Shown: piece by piece, positions 54,198-63,293 of the stretch
How positions within the stretch are numbered: the stretch's first letter is position 1
Layout: each line of letters opens with the position of its first letter
Assembly: GCA_963921195.1 (NCBI GenBank)
Contig: OY992537.1
Span: forward strand, 82,101,287 to 82,165,286
Length of the DNA stretch: 64,000 bases
Reading direction: 5' to 3'
Source: Pegoplata infirma
Lineage: Eukaryota > Arthropoda > Insecta > Diptera > Anthomyiidae
Notes under the pieces: generated by a model
What the model was told of the DNA's origin: nothing
What the model saw: only the letters and a program-made list of their open reading frames with translations
Databases searched by the model: none
Program-made: the position numbers and the translations under genes

Positions 54198-54329
54198 CAG
54201 GCTAAGTGGAGATGTCGACAGCTTTCTGTCACTGTAGGTGTGTAAGATTAAAATCAGCTATTTAAACGTACATTAAGATGAAGAAAGGGTGGCTTCTTCC
54301 GAAAGCTGTCGACATCTCCACTTAGCCTG
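54198..54329. mobile_element. 132-bp element with 29-bp perfect inverted ends
   Basis: 54198-54226 and 54301-54329 are exact inverted copies (CAGGCTAAGTGGAGATGTCG...). Each contains GTCGAC. The centre is 74 bp. It is followed directly by GACTCAAACCGAAATAAATA, also found near 27185. It may be a MITE or the hairpin end of a retroelement. Confidence 0.75.
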
Positions 54330-55084
54330 GACTCAAACCGAAATAAATAAAAACTTCAGTTATAAATCTTTTGAACGTGGAGACTTTCAGAGCTTTATGT
54401 AAAAAGGAATTTCAATTGTGCATATGGGATCCAATTTCATAAATCCAGTCGACACCATAAATGTCAAAAGACGCCAGGCTGGATCTGCAAATAAAATTAC
54501 TGTGACATATCCAAAAATCATTTCCCATTATAACGAAGGAATGGAAGGCGTTGATCTTATGGACCACAAAAAGGTATAGTGTTATGCAACTTCTAAGCAA
54601 TTTCAGAAGGAGTCAGAAAGCGATGTTTTATTAATAATGTCCTTTCAAAACTTTATCAAAATATTTTTTGAAAATTTTAAATGATATTGAACGATAATGC
54701 TTTGAAAAGTCATTACTTACGTCTTTTTTCTGATATATGACAACAATAAAATGGGAAAATTAGCGGAGATCCTCCTTTTGCACGAAAAAGCTTTACAAGG
54801 ACGTTACTTACCTTTTTTTCTGATATATGACAATAATAAAATGGAAATATTTGCGGAGATCCTCCTTTTTCATTTGCCATCACTTGTGGCATCCTAGGAA
54901 AAGCACAAATTCTAAAAAAAAATTGCAAAAATAAATCCTCTAAAATTTTGGAGTCCATTTAAAAGGCAACAGGATCACGAAATGAAAAACTGTAAATGTA
55001 GTTTTACTTCATTTAGTCTCTTGTTTCAAACGTTTTTTATCCAGTTCGTGTTTAATGACTTTTTTTTTTCTTTTTGTCGGACGG
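54330..55084. other. No gene recognised; local duplication
   Basis: 54715-54780 and 54806-54875 share TTTTTTCTGATATATGACAA and GCGGAGATCCTCCTTTT, a direct duplication of about 90 bp period. Confidence 0.5.
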
Positions 55085-55610
55085 ATCTTTACATTATGCG
55101 TATAGAAAAATTCTTATTTTTCGTATAGAAAAGTTCTTTAAGTCTGAGACATTTTTCATACACTGAAAGAATTTTGTTCATTACGGCTATGAAAACGTAC
55201 ATTGGTTGTATGAAAAAAATTCGTTCATAGATATTATGAACAATAATTCTTTCAGTGTACTGAAAACTCTCAGAATCTAAGATATTTATCGTATAGAAAA
55301 ACATCTAAGTTTTTGAGACACTTTTCGTTTAAAAAAAAATTTCAGAATCTGAGGCATTTTTCGTATTGAAAAATTCTCCTATTCTAAAATATTTTTTTGT
55401 ATTGAAAAATTCTCAGATTCTGAGACATTTTTTGTATAGTGAATTTTATACGAAAAATGTCTTAGATTTGTATAGACAAATTCTGAGATCCTGAGACATT
55501 TTCCGTATTAAAGACTTCTCAAATAATCTGAGTATTTTCTTTACGAAAAATAACTCAAAATCGTAAAAATCTATAGAAAAATTGTATTACAATCTGGGAA
55601 TTTTTTTATA
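55085..55610 (+). repeat. Palindromic minisatellite, second large array
   Basis: Units with GTATAGAAAAATTCTCAGAT and TCTGAGACATTTTTCGTA, the same TCTCAGA/TCTGAGA palindrome as 5640-6500 but with CGTA instead of CCTA. Interrupted by a 97-bp MITE. Confidence 0.75.
55161..55257. mobile_element. 97-bp mariner-type MITE
   Basis: TIRs CACTGAAAGAATTTTGTTCA / TGAACAATAATTCTTTCAGTG, with one small indel, flanked by TA (55159-55160, 55258-55259). The centre contains TACGGCTATGAAAACGTACA. Inserted in the palindromic minisatellite. Confidence 0.85.
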
Positions 55611-55647
55611 CCTCATAATCTAGGTGAGGTCCACAACGGATCTCACA

Positions 55648-55799
55648 CTATGAGGTCCATTGTGGTAATACGGGACTGTAATGTGGTTCCCCTACTAGTC
55701 CCTGCCGTTAAATCAGTTTGATTTCCTTATGAAACTCTTAAGATATTGAATTTTTACATCCGACAAATCAAAAAGATCGTACATCTTTTTAGATCCTCC
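55648..55799 (-). mobile_element. LOA/I-type retrotransposon relic (3' end)
   Basis: Aligns with 15799-15950 (TGAGGTCCATTGTGGTAATA, CCCCTACTAGTCCCTGCCGT, CATCCGACAAATCA, AAAGATCGTACA) with many more differences than copy 2 shows, so it is older. Confidence 0.8.
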
Positions 55800-55853
55800 T
55801 TACATTACTTTATATACCAGTTGCCGAAAATGACAAAAGTGAATATACCCTTT

Positions 55854-55994
55854 AGGCTGAGTTAGGCACCCGTAACCGTAAACTAGCGTAGCGTAGCGAT
55901 CAAAATCAAATAGAAAATCACATAGACGTCTGCAAAGAAGAATAACTGCTCTCATTTGTTCTCAGTTTACGGTTACGGGTGCCTAACTCAGCCT
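55854..55994. mobile_element. 141-bp MITE with 30-bp perfect inverted ends
   Basis: 55854-55883 and 55965-55994 are exact inverted copies (AGGCTGAGTTAGGCACCCGT...). A GTAGC triplication (AGCGTAGCGTAGCGA) lies inside the left arm edge. It is flanked by T-runs, so the duplication is ambiguous (TTT). Perfect arms suggest recent insertion. Confidence 0.85.
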
Positions 55995-57000
55995 TTTTAC
56001 TGTGTTTCGAAGGTATAGAAATCAGAAAATATATGTAGATAAATTGATGACGGGAAAAGCTTCAAATCAAATTTTTTCTTTTTATTTTTTTTCCATTTCA
56101 AATGGAAATGCTTTTCTGCTACATAAAGAAATGAAAGATGGTAAAACGTTAATATTATGGCATAAAACGATAAAACATAAAAAAAACATGAACATGGCTT
56201 CGAATTTTTTCCTTCTGTTACAAAACCCTTAACTTGTGGTCATTTTAACCAAAAATTCCATTGTGTATTTCGTAAATTTTATTTTTACTTTCGTATACTA
56301 TGTACATTCAGACTACAAGTTTAAACTCTTTAATCTTTATTTCATTTATCTTGGCCATTAGAGGACAAAAAAAATATGTCATCTTCTTATGTTGTAATTC
56401 ACTTTGTACAAAAAAAATATAACTATTATAACAGTTTTATCTAGATTTATACAATTTCATAATTACTATTGTGTCCTGATGAAATGCATAATGTTCTTTT
56501 AACGAAAATGCGAAGAGTAGACAAATGACAATTAATGAGTTTAACCCATTTCTAACCAGCGTCGAAAACGTTTGCTATAAGATGCTTTCGGTTCGAAAAA
56601 GGGGCCTGTTGGCTTTAGAAATCTCTCAAAATTGCAATATTTGAACAGCTTTAAAAAAAATTTAACTGCTATTGAAATTGTCTTTCTTCTATTAAAAAGA
56701 CACACTATTGAAGTATTTAAGAAAAATATATGTGGACTTTTGTTCTGCCAGGGTTGCTTATAGTTAAATTTTCATAATAAAGTGTTTTTTTTTTTTTGTT
56801 TAATTGCAAAATCGGCTGCCACGATACTGAAAAAAACCTCTGGATTTTAATTCAGTCAATTTTATTTTGTAGAATATTAAAAAATCTAGTCCCTGTTGTA
56901 ACCAAATCTTTAAATTTTGGATTTTAGTAAAAAATTCACTACGAAAACTCAAAATATAAATAAAAAACATTACTTTCCTTAGCTATAAAAAATATAAAAT
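55995..57000. other. 1 kb without recognised genes
   Basis: A 76-codon ATG frame at 56002-56232 is AT-rich without a motif. TTTAACCCATTTCTAACC at about 56540 resembles a piggyBac-type end, but no partner was found. Confidence 0.35.
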
Positions 57001-57460
57001 AAACGAGTAAGAAAAGTATAGTTGGTCAAGACCGACCTATAATTCCCTATACCAATTTTTCCCGAAAAATGGATCTCAAGTCCAAACATGAATCGATTGG
57101 ATCTATGTTTTGTTGGATCTCTAAGTACTGTAGCAAACTAGCAAAAATCAAATTTGAGTAAAATAGACTTTTTTTGTTGCCAATTGACCGATTTATCTGA
57201 ATATCGGGCAAAGATTTTATATGGGACTGTGTCCAAAAAATGTCTAATTATAATCAGTTTGATAAGACTACAAAAGCAAACGTTAAATACCTAAAACAAA
57301 ATTTAAATCAAAAAGTAATGCTAAAATGTTGCTATCAAATTTTTGCAGCATATACATAAAAGTAAATTTCCTTTCGAAATAAATGTTTAAGAATTCATTC
57401 TTATGCTTTTTGCACTAATGAAATACAAGTTTATCATTATTTAAACAATTTTTTTAATCC
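57001..57460 (+). mobile_element. DINE-1-like element, second subfamily (end and core part)
   Basis: AACGAGTAAGAAAAGTATAG, GGTCAAGACCGACC hairpin, TTCCCTATACC and ATGGATCTCAAGTCCAAACATG match the reverse complement of the end at 40340-40460. Confidence 0.55.
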
Positions 57461-57594
57461 ACGCCCACAAAAAGGGGCGGAAAGAAAAAACGACATTTTA
57501 TAATCTTCTGGGTCCAAATACAGGACTTCGAACTTCTTGTAGCATAAAAATGTTCCATTTGTTAAACAAATCCACAAAAAATCATGTAAAAAAT

Positions 57595-57955
57595 CTTATT
57601 TTTCAGAGGTTGGTCTAGTTTTTCAAGGGGGAACTTTTTGCCCCCATTCCGATTTTGCTCATTTACGAACTTAACCAGCCGAGGAACATAAGACACATTC
57701 GTGTTGAATTTCGGGAGTCTAGCTCTTTATTTTGCACTACATCGTGTTAACTACAGACGGACGGACGAACGGACAGACAGATGGACAGACGGACGGACAG
57801 ACAGACGGACGGACGGACGGACGGACGGACGGAAATCGCTAGAATGTCTTAGAATCGATCACTGATCATAAATATATATACTTTATGGGGTCCTAGACTG
57901 ATGTTTTGAAGCGTTACACACGTAATGACAACCCCATACTGGAGTTGGAGGGTAT
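57595..57955 (+). mobile_element. DINE-1/mini-me-like core, tandem unit 1
   Basis: CAAGGGGGAACTTTTTGCCC, GAGGAACATAAGACACATTC, GTCTAGCTCTTTATTTTG, a (GACG/GACA)n block at 57765-57832, CGCTAGAATGTCTTAGAATC, ATATATATACTTTATGGGGT and GTTGGAGGGTATAAAAA. The hAT-empty site CTTAGAAT is at about 57848. Confidence 0.75.
57765..57832 (+). repeat. (GACG/GACA)n microsatellite in the DINE core
   Basis: About 16 tetranucleotide units, mostly GGAC/GGAT/AGAC variants, then seven clean GGAC units. Confidence 0.9.
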
Positions 57956-57960
57956 AAAAA

Positions 57961-58275
57961 TTGTATTTTTCAGAGGATGGTTAGTTCTTCAAAGGGAAAC
58001 TTTTTCCCCCTAGTCCGATTTTGCTCATTTACGAACTTGACATGACTAGGAACATAAGACATATTCGTGCCGAATTTCGGGAGTCTACCTCTTTTATTTT
58101 GGACTGCATCGTGTTAACTACAGACGGACAGACGGACATCGCTAGAATGTCTTAGAATCGACCACTGATCATAAATATATATACATACCTTATTGGGTCC
58201 GAGACCGATATTTTTATGCGTTACACACGGAATGACAAAGTGAGTATACCCCCATACTGTAGTTGGAGGGTATAA
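57961..58275 (+). mobile_element. DINE-1/mini-me-like core, tandem unit 2
   Basis: Repeats the same blocks as unit 1 (AGGAACATAAGACATATTCG, TCGGGAGTCTACCTCTTTTA, CGGACAGACGGACATCGCTA, TGTCTTAGAATCGACCACTG, GTTGGAGGGTATAAAAAAAC) directly after its end. The (GAC)n block is much shorter. Minus-strand frames in it are not genes. Confidence 0.75.
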
Positions 58276-58514
58276 AAAAACGAACCACAGAACTCGTTTG
58301 CATTTGGTTTTGGTGAGCAAACTACTTTTAAATATTAAGGGTTTGTGATTGAAGAAGAAAACATTGTATTTCTAAAGATTATTTTCAATGTGGATTTATT
58401 CCAGACCATGGTTTCTGTAGCCACCTCTACGTCTTCAGTGGAGAAAATTACATTGGATTTAAATTGTTTGATTTTTGTAAGACTGTTTTTTCTAAATATT
58501 TTTTCGTCAACAGA

Positions 58515-58622
58515 CTTAACTCTGATTGGAATCGAACCCACGTTCAGGAAATTTTCCATCAGTTTGCAAAGCTAACACTTAACCATCTAGTCTATCGCTT
58601 TGCTTGACAAACTAACAGCAGA
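58515..58622 (-). mobile_element. tRNA-derived SINE-like head, family C
   Basis: On minus: box A-like TAGACTAGATGGTTAAG and a perfect box B GGTTCGATTCC about 50 bp later, between GCAAAGCGA and CAATCAGAG. Acceptor arms do not pair, so not a functional tRNA. No second copy in the window. Confidence 0.45.
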
Positions 58623-59205
58623 AGTTGGTTCGTATTTCATTACAGATTTTATGTGTGTGACGTCAACCAAAGATTTTTATTTTACACAAACAACATTACG
58701 ATCCTTAGAAACAACAACATTCCTTAATCTCTCTTTGTCTCGTTTTTGCACATTACAATTTTAGCGCTGAATTATTTGTTCATACACGTTAAAGATGAGT
58801 GCATATATTTGAGACCACTTGCCCTTAAATAAATAGATCGCTCTCATCTTTTTTCAAGTTTTAGATATGGGATAATTTTGGTTTAAAAAGTGTGTTCATT
58901 GAGGTGAAATCCACCACATTTAAGAGTTGGGTGAGTAATTACTATTTTATTTGTTATTATTTTGATTTTATTTTATTTATTTTTGTTTACTTACAATATG
59001 TTTGCTATTTTTAAAAATTTACAAAATTTTTTTTATCCACCAATATTTAAACGCCGGACCTCTTTTTCATTGTGCTTAGCTTCTAGCCACTTACCTACAG
59101 CACATCAACAAATAATAACACCGTGGGTTCAAGTATAAAATTTTTATAATTTTTCTTTATTGTTTTTTGTATTTTTTTGTATTTTTATAATATACTTATT
59201 AAATA
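58623..59205. other. No gene recognised
   Basis: AT-rich. 59050-59120 contains a tRNA-like but unconvincing stretch (AGCTTCTAGCCACTTACC). Confidence 0.35.
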
Positions 59206-59470
59206 CACCGAAAAAAATTCATGCGTAAAATAAACGAATACTCTCGTACAATATACGAAAACATTCGTAATTTTGCACAACGAAAGATATTTGTGAAATA
59301 CACGAAGTATTTTGAACGTTGTACGAAAAATAATTTTAATTTTACGAAAATATTTTATGTATGATACGAAAATTTTTTGTAAATTTAATGCAGAATTTCG
59401 TAAAATAGAGGCAATTTATTTAAAAAATTCGAGGACATTTTTCTTTTAGATTCGTAAAATGTTTCAGAAT
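59206..59470 (+). repeat. TTTTCGTAAAAT repeat family, locus 3 (TA-flanked left end)
   Basis: Left end TA|CACCGAAAAAAATTCATGCG, then CGTAAAATAAACGAA-type units. Right end not found; probably a truncated mariner-type MITE. Confidence 0.55.
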
Positions 59471-59698
59471 AGGAACAGTTTAATATTCGATACATTTCCC
59501 AAAATCAAAATATTTAACTTTTAAAACTAAATTTCTTTTGTCTTAGGTCTTGACAAAATATTGATGAAATTTTAAAAAGTGCAATTTATAAAAAAATATA
59601 AAAAAATATGCCCGAAGCTTTTCGATATTTTTTAAAACTGCACATAGGTCTTCTTGAAGGCCAGCCAACGTTATTTTAAGAGTAGAATGTTTATTATG

Positions 59699-60090
59699 TT
59701 GGGTGTTGCGCGTGAGTGAATTTATTCCCATACTCACTCACGCTCGCGCAAACAATTATCGAATCACTTACTAGCCACTCACGCAAATGTTTTGTTTAGT
59801 CACGCTCACTCTTTAATCACGGGAGTAAAACAAATTTCACGATTACGCTTGAGTCATGCAAGCTCTACTCACGCTATTGAATTGTCTTTCCAAAAAAACA
59901 TAAAAAAAATGTTGACAAGAAATGAAAAAATATAACAACAAATAATGTTATTTAAATAAAAAAATCAAATCACGCAAACTAACGCAAAAAAATCGCTCAC
60001 TTATCACTCATGCAAATATTTGGCCCACTCAGTACTCACTCACGGAATTTTTTTTTCAACTCAAGCTCATTCACAATCTCGTGATTTTTT
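59699..60090 (-). mobile_element. hAT-type MITE, GTGAGTGT family, copy 3 (degenerate)
   Basis: Dense CACTCACGC and GTGAGTGAAT units. The left edge GTTGGGTG...GCGTGAGTGAATTT matches the inverted right end of copy 2 (GGTGCGTGAGTGAATTTTGG). The other terminus is not recognisable. Confidence 0.55.
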
Positions 60091-60295
60091 CGACAGATTT
60101 ATTTATCGCAATAAAGATGCATGGAACTGCTGTGCCTTTTCAGCGCTAATTCAATGATTCTTTCGTATCATATTTTTATTATAATGTGTTAAGTTTTATA
60201 AAAAACATGCTTTACCAATTACTATAATTTGTCCCCTTACATTTACTGCACCCTCACGATCATTCTTTGGATGCGATATGCAATAAAAGTAGCTA

Positions 60296-61041
60296 CACAG
60301 AAAAAAATTAATTTAATTAAAAAATAAATGAAATGCGGACCAATCACTAAAATGCGCATATAAATTAAAAATCTTTGTATGTCGTTAATTAAAAATAAAT
60401 GGATATCTGCCTCTTGGATACGATCACTCTAGACCGATACGCTAAGTTGGCTGTTAAGCAAGTATCAACTAAATCATGGTTTTTCAATTCTTGTTTGGTT
60501 GTTGCTGTTGTTTTTCGTACAGAAGAAGGTGTTATTGCAATATGGTGAATAAATTCAATTTTTTAGTAATCATCATTCTTCCTCCTCTCCTTCATCAACT
60601 CTGATCTAAGTACTTATTTTGCAACCTTGCCAGAACATGGTCTATATTTTGTTGACACAAATGTTAGGTGTTGCCATTTTCCAAAGATACTATTATTGCC
60701 ACATAGGCCGACTTATAGTCGTTATTTTCAAATTTTTTGTTTTTCTGTAAAGACAGTTGAGCTCAGGCTCTAATTATAATTATGTAGTATAATATTTTAA
60801 TCATGTTATATATGGTTTGAATTGAGAAAGGTGTGAAAGAAAAATTATAATATTTAATTAATATAATTATATTAATTAAATATTTAATTATAATTAAATT
60901 TAAAAAAAAATAATTTTAATTGACATAAAGTTATACATTTATTTAAACAATTAATTATATAAATTAAAAATTTAATTGTTATTAAATTAAAAAAAAAATT
61001 AAATTTTAATTAAAATAAAATTTACGATAATATTTTCTGTG
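60296..61041. mobile_element. mariner-type MITE, CACAGAAAA family
   Basis: Termini CACAGAAAAAAAT and inverted CACAGAAAATATT, flanked by TA (60294-60295, 61042-61043). The interior holds many TTTAATTAAA / AATTTAATTA units towards the right end (60850-61020). Non-coding. Confidence 0.65.
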
Positions 61042-61585
61042 TATGATGCCAAAATCTCGATTTATTTTTGATGAGGTGCTATACGAAGTGATTGAAAAAA
61101 CTATATGTATTTCCGTTCACTATGGTCTACAACAAAACCGATTCTTTTATGAGAACCCCTGCACATTTTTTGTGTAACACAGTGTAATTCTATTTTAAGA
61201 TTTCTCACAAATATGATTTTTTGTTTGTTTTTTTTTTTTCAACTTTATGTATTTATTGAATCTTTCCCGCAGGGAATTTACAATAAGTAATCAAATCTTA
61301 AATCTAAATGTGATGATTATTCTATTTTTAGATTATTTTTAAATATAGTGACACAATTTGAGATATTTGAAAATATATTTTTGAGTTAAATGCATTAGAC
61401 CATATTGGAAGTTTGACATGGGGATATATAATGGATTGTTGTGTGATCTAGGCCTACCAAGCGCAATACAATTTTATTTTTATTAAGTAATTTAAATTAT
61501 AAAAAGTTTTTTTAAACAATTTCACTGCTAAAGCAAAAATGATGATTTTTATCCAAATTTATTATATGTTAGGTACAGTTTTAGT
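61042..61585. other. No gene recognised
   Basis: AT-rich. GTGTAACACAGTGTAATT at about 61168 resembles the terminus of the palindromic element (GTAGCACAGTGTAATT), perhaps a relic. Confidence 0.35.
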
Positions 61586-61800
61586 TAGGGCTGTCAAACG
61601 GGATCGGTTTTTTAAAATCCCGGGATTCGGGATTTGAAAATCAAAATCCCGGGATCCCGGGATTTTTCGGGATCACGGGATTTTTCGGGATCCCGGGATT
61701 TTTCGGGATTCCGGGATTTTTTGGGATTAAATTTCTTTGATTATAAAAGTAAAAAAAAAGTAGACTCTTTATGAAACATATTTTATTGTGCATATTAAGG

Positions 61801-61950
61801 GGGCTACTGCGTGTTAGTTGGTAGCGTGCTAGCCTATTAAGCAGGGAGTCGTGGGTTTGATTCCCACGAAAACCCTTGGGTCTATTTCGCTACAATGAAA
61901 TTATTAAAAAAAAATTATTTCTAATTATTCTGATTGTTATTTAAAGGCAA
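61801..61950 (+). mobile_element. tRNA-derived SINE, family A copy 3
   Basis: Box A-like TGTTAGTTGGTAGCG, box B GGTTTGATTCC with a GTGGG/CCCAC T-arm, then AACCCTTGGGTCTATTTCGC and TACAATGA. The CTCGGTT body block of copies 1 and 2 is missing. Confidence 0.75.
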
Positions 61951-62331
61951 TTTAAAAATTAAGTATACGCCACTTATGCAGTTTTCAAGTAATTATTATT
62001 ATTAAATATTTAACAATGAACTAAAAAAGGCCTTGAGGGGTTTGTTATGGAAAATGCTTTTGGTTTCATCCCATTCCGATTTTGGTTGTTGCATTGTATA
62101 ATTTTAAAACTAATTTAAAGAAAATTTAAAATAAAACATTTAAAGGAGAAAAGTAATAATATAATACATTCGAAAGTCCGGGAAAATTTTTATTCTCCTA
62201 CGCCTAAAACATATGTGGTACAAATTAGAGGCCAGTCGGATTAAATTTACCCGTGGCGCCCTTCGATCAAAGTTTCGGTTTTTTGGAAAATTTTCGCCAA
62301 TACCTGCAAACTTTGGTCAAAGGGCTCCGTG

Positions 62332-62440
62332 ACTGTGGCTTAATGGTTAGTGCGTTGGACTATTATTCAGCAAGCCTGGGTAGAATTCTCAGCTCAGCCA
62401 AATTAGCTACGACCAAATAAAAAAAAGTTTAAGTTTTAAT
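62332..62440 (+). mobile_element. tRNA-derived SINE, family B copy 2
   Basis: TGTGGCTTAATGGTTAGTGC, GTTGGACTATTATTCAG, AAGCCTGGGTAGAATTCTCA then GCTCAGCC match the minus strand of 1609-1681. Box B is mutated to GGTAGAATTC, so it is probably transcriptionally dead. Confidence 0.7.
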
Positions 62441-62627
62441 TTTTTTATGTAACAATAATTGAACAAAGTTGTATTTTTAAAAATAAATTCTCATACATTT
62501 TTAGTATTTCAAAAATCCCGGGATTTGAGATTTAAAATCCCGGGATTCGGGATTAATTTTAAGACAAAAATCCCGGGATTTCGGGATTCGGGATTTCGGG
62601 ATTGACAGCCCTAGTTTTAGTTAATTA

Positions 62628-62633
62628 TTTATT
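62628..62633 (-). promoter_or_regulatory. Putative polyadenylation signal AATAAA
   Basis: AATAAA on minus about 53 bases after the stop codon of the gene at 62686-63287. The hAT duplication begins 7 bases further on, so cleavage would fall at or inside the MITE. Confidence 0.45.
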
Positions 62634-62685
62634 TGTATGAACAATAAAAGTATTTGTATTGACAATTTTTTTTTCTAAAAATATT

Positions 62686-63287
62686 TTAACTTTGTTCTTC
62701 GGTAGTAGTTTCCAAGTTTTTCTCAGTTGTTAATAGCAATGTTTCATCTTTTTTGTTATCATTTCTAGACCTTATGTTTTTAGCGGTTTGTTGTATGTCA
62801 TTAAATACGGCATCCATATCAATAGCTTCAAATTGTCGAAAAATATCATCCATTGTGTCAAATTTTGTAACTGGTCTATTTCTAATTGTATCTAAATGAT
62901 CAAGAGCCTCAGACATTGTTTTAATAGATTTGGGTTCTGTATTAATCGGTGGTAAAATATTATTTGTGATTTGTTGGTATATAAACATCATGATGATTTT
63001 TATTGAATTCGCGATGAAATTCGGAATTTTCTTTTTCTATTATATTGTCTTTTATATGGACTTCAGCATTATTTTGTTTACCACTGACATATTCAGATAT
63101 ATCAGATATAATATTAATCAAGGAAAAGAAGTCATTGTGTAAGACTCTGCTTATGGTGTAGCTAAATATATATCCTATCAAGTAAATTAAAGAAATAAAT
63201 GTAATAAAGTTATTCCCAGTTTTCAAAATTAAAAGATTAAGTTTCCTTAAGCAAAACAATGATTCATGAATGGCATTCTTTATATCA
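62686..63287 (-). CDS. 3' exons of an unrecognised host gene (partial)
   Basis: The only stretch with host-gene-like coding character. On minus, an acceptor TTTCAG at 63293-63288 precedes an open frame DIKNAIHESLFCLRKLNLL, a hydrophobic segment FITFISLIYLIGYIFSYTI (likely membrane-spanning) and ISDISEYVSGKQ. A second frame carries MSEALDHLDTIRNRPVTKF, DDIFRQFEAIDMDAVFND and an acidic Thr/Glu-rich end, with TAA at 62688-62686. The frames differ by one. One model joins them by a 145-bp intron, donor G|GTAAAC at 63081 and acceptor ATACAG|AA ending at 62937, with matching phase. The alternative is a frameshift near 62970-62990, because the frame up to 62960 also looks coding. I do not recognise the family. 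No upstream exon was found before 64000. Confidence 0.5.
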
Positions 63288-63293
63288 CTGAAA

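Larger units (their letters stand above)
61586..62613. mobile_element. hAT-type MITE, CGGGATTTT family, with two SINEs inside
   Basis: 12-bp perfect TIRs TAGGGCTGTCAA / TTGACAGCCCTA, with a perfect 8-bp duplication GTTTTAGT at 61578-61585 and 62614-62621. Ends carry clusters of CCCGGGATTTTTCGGGAT. The interior contains SINE A copy 3 and SINE B copy 2. No transposase. Confidence 0.93.

Noticed and set aside
54198..54329. Hammerhead ribozyme
   Set aside because: GAAA near the stem suggested it, but no CTGATGA core was found on either strand in the right order.
59050..59120. tRNA-like stretch on minus
   Set aside because: Box B is too degenerate and no relative is present.
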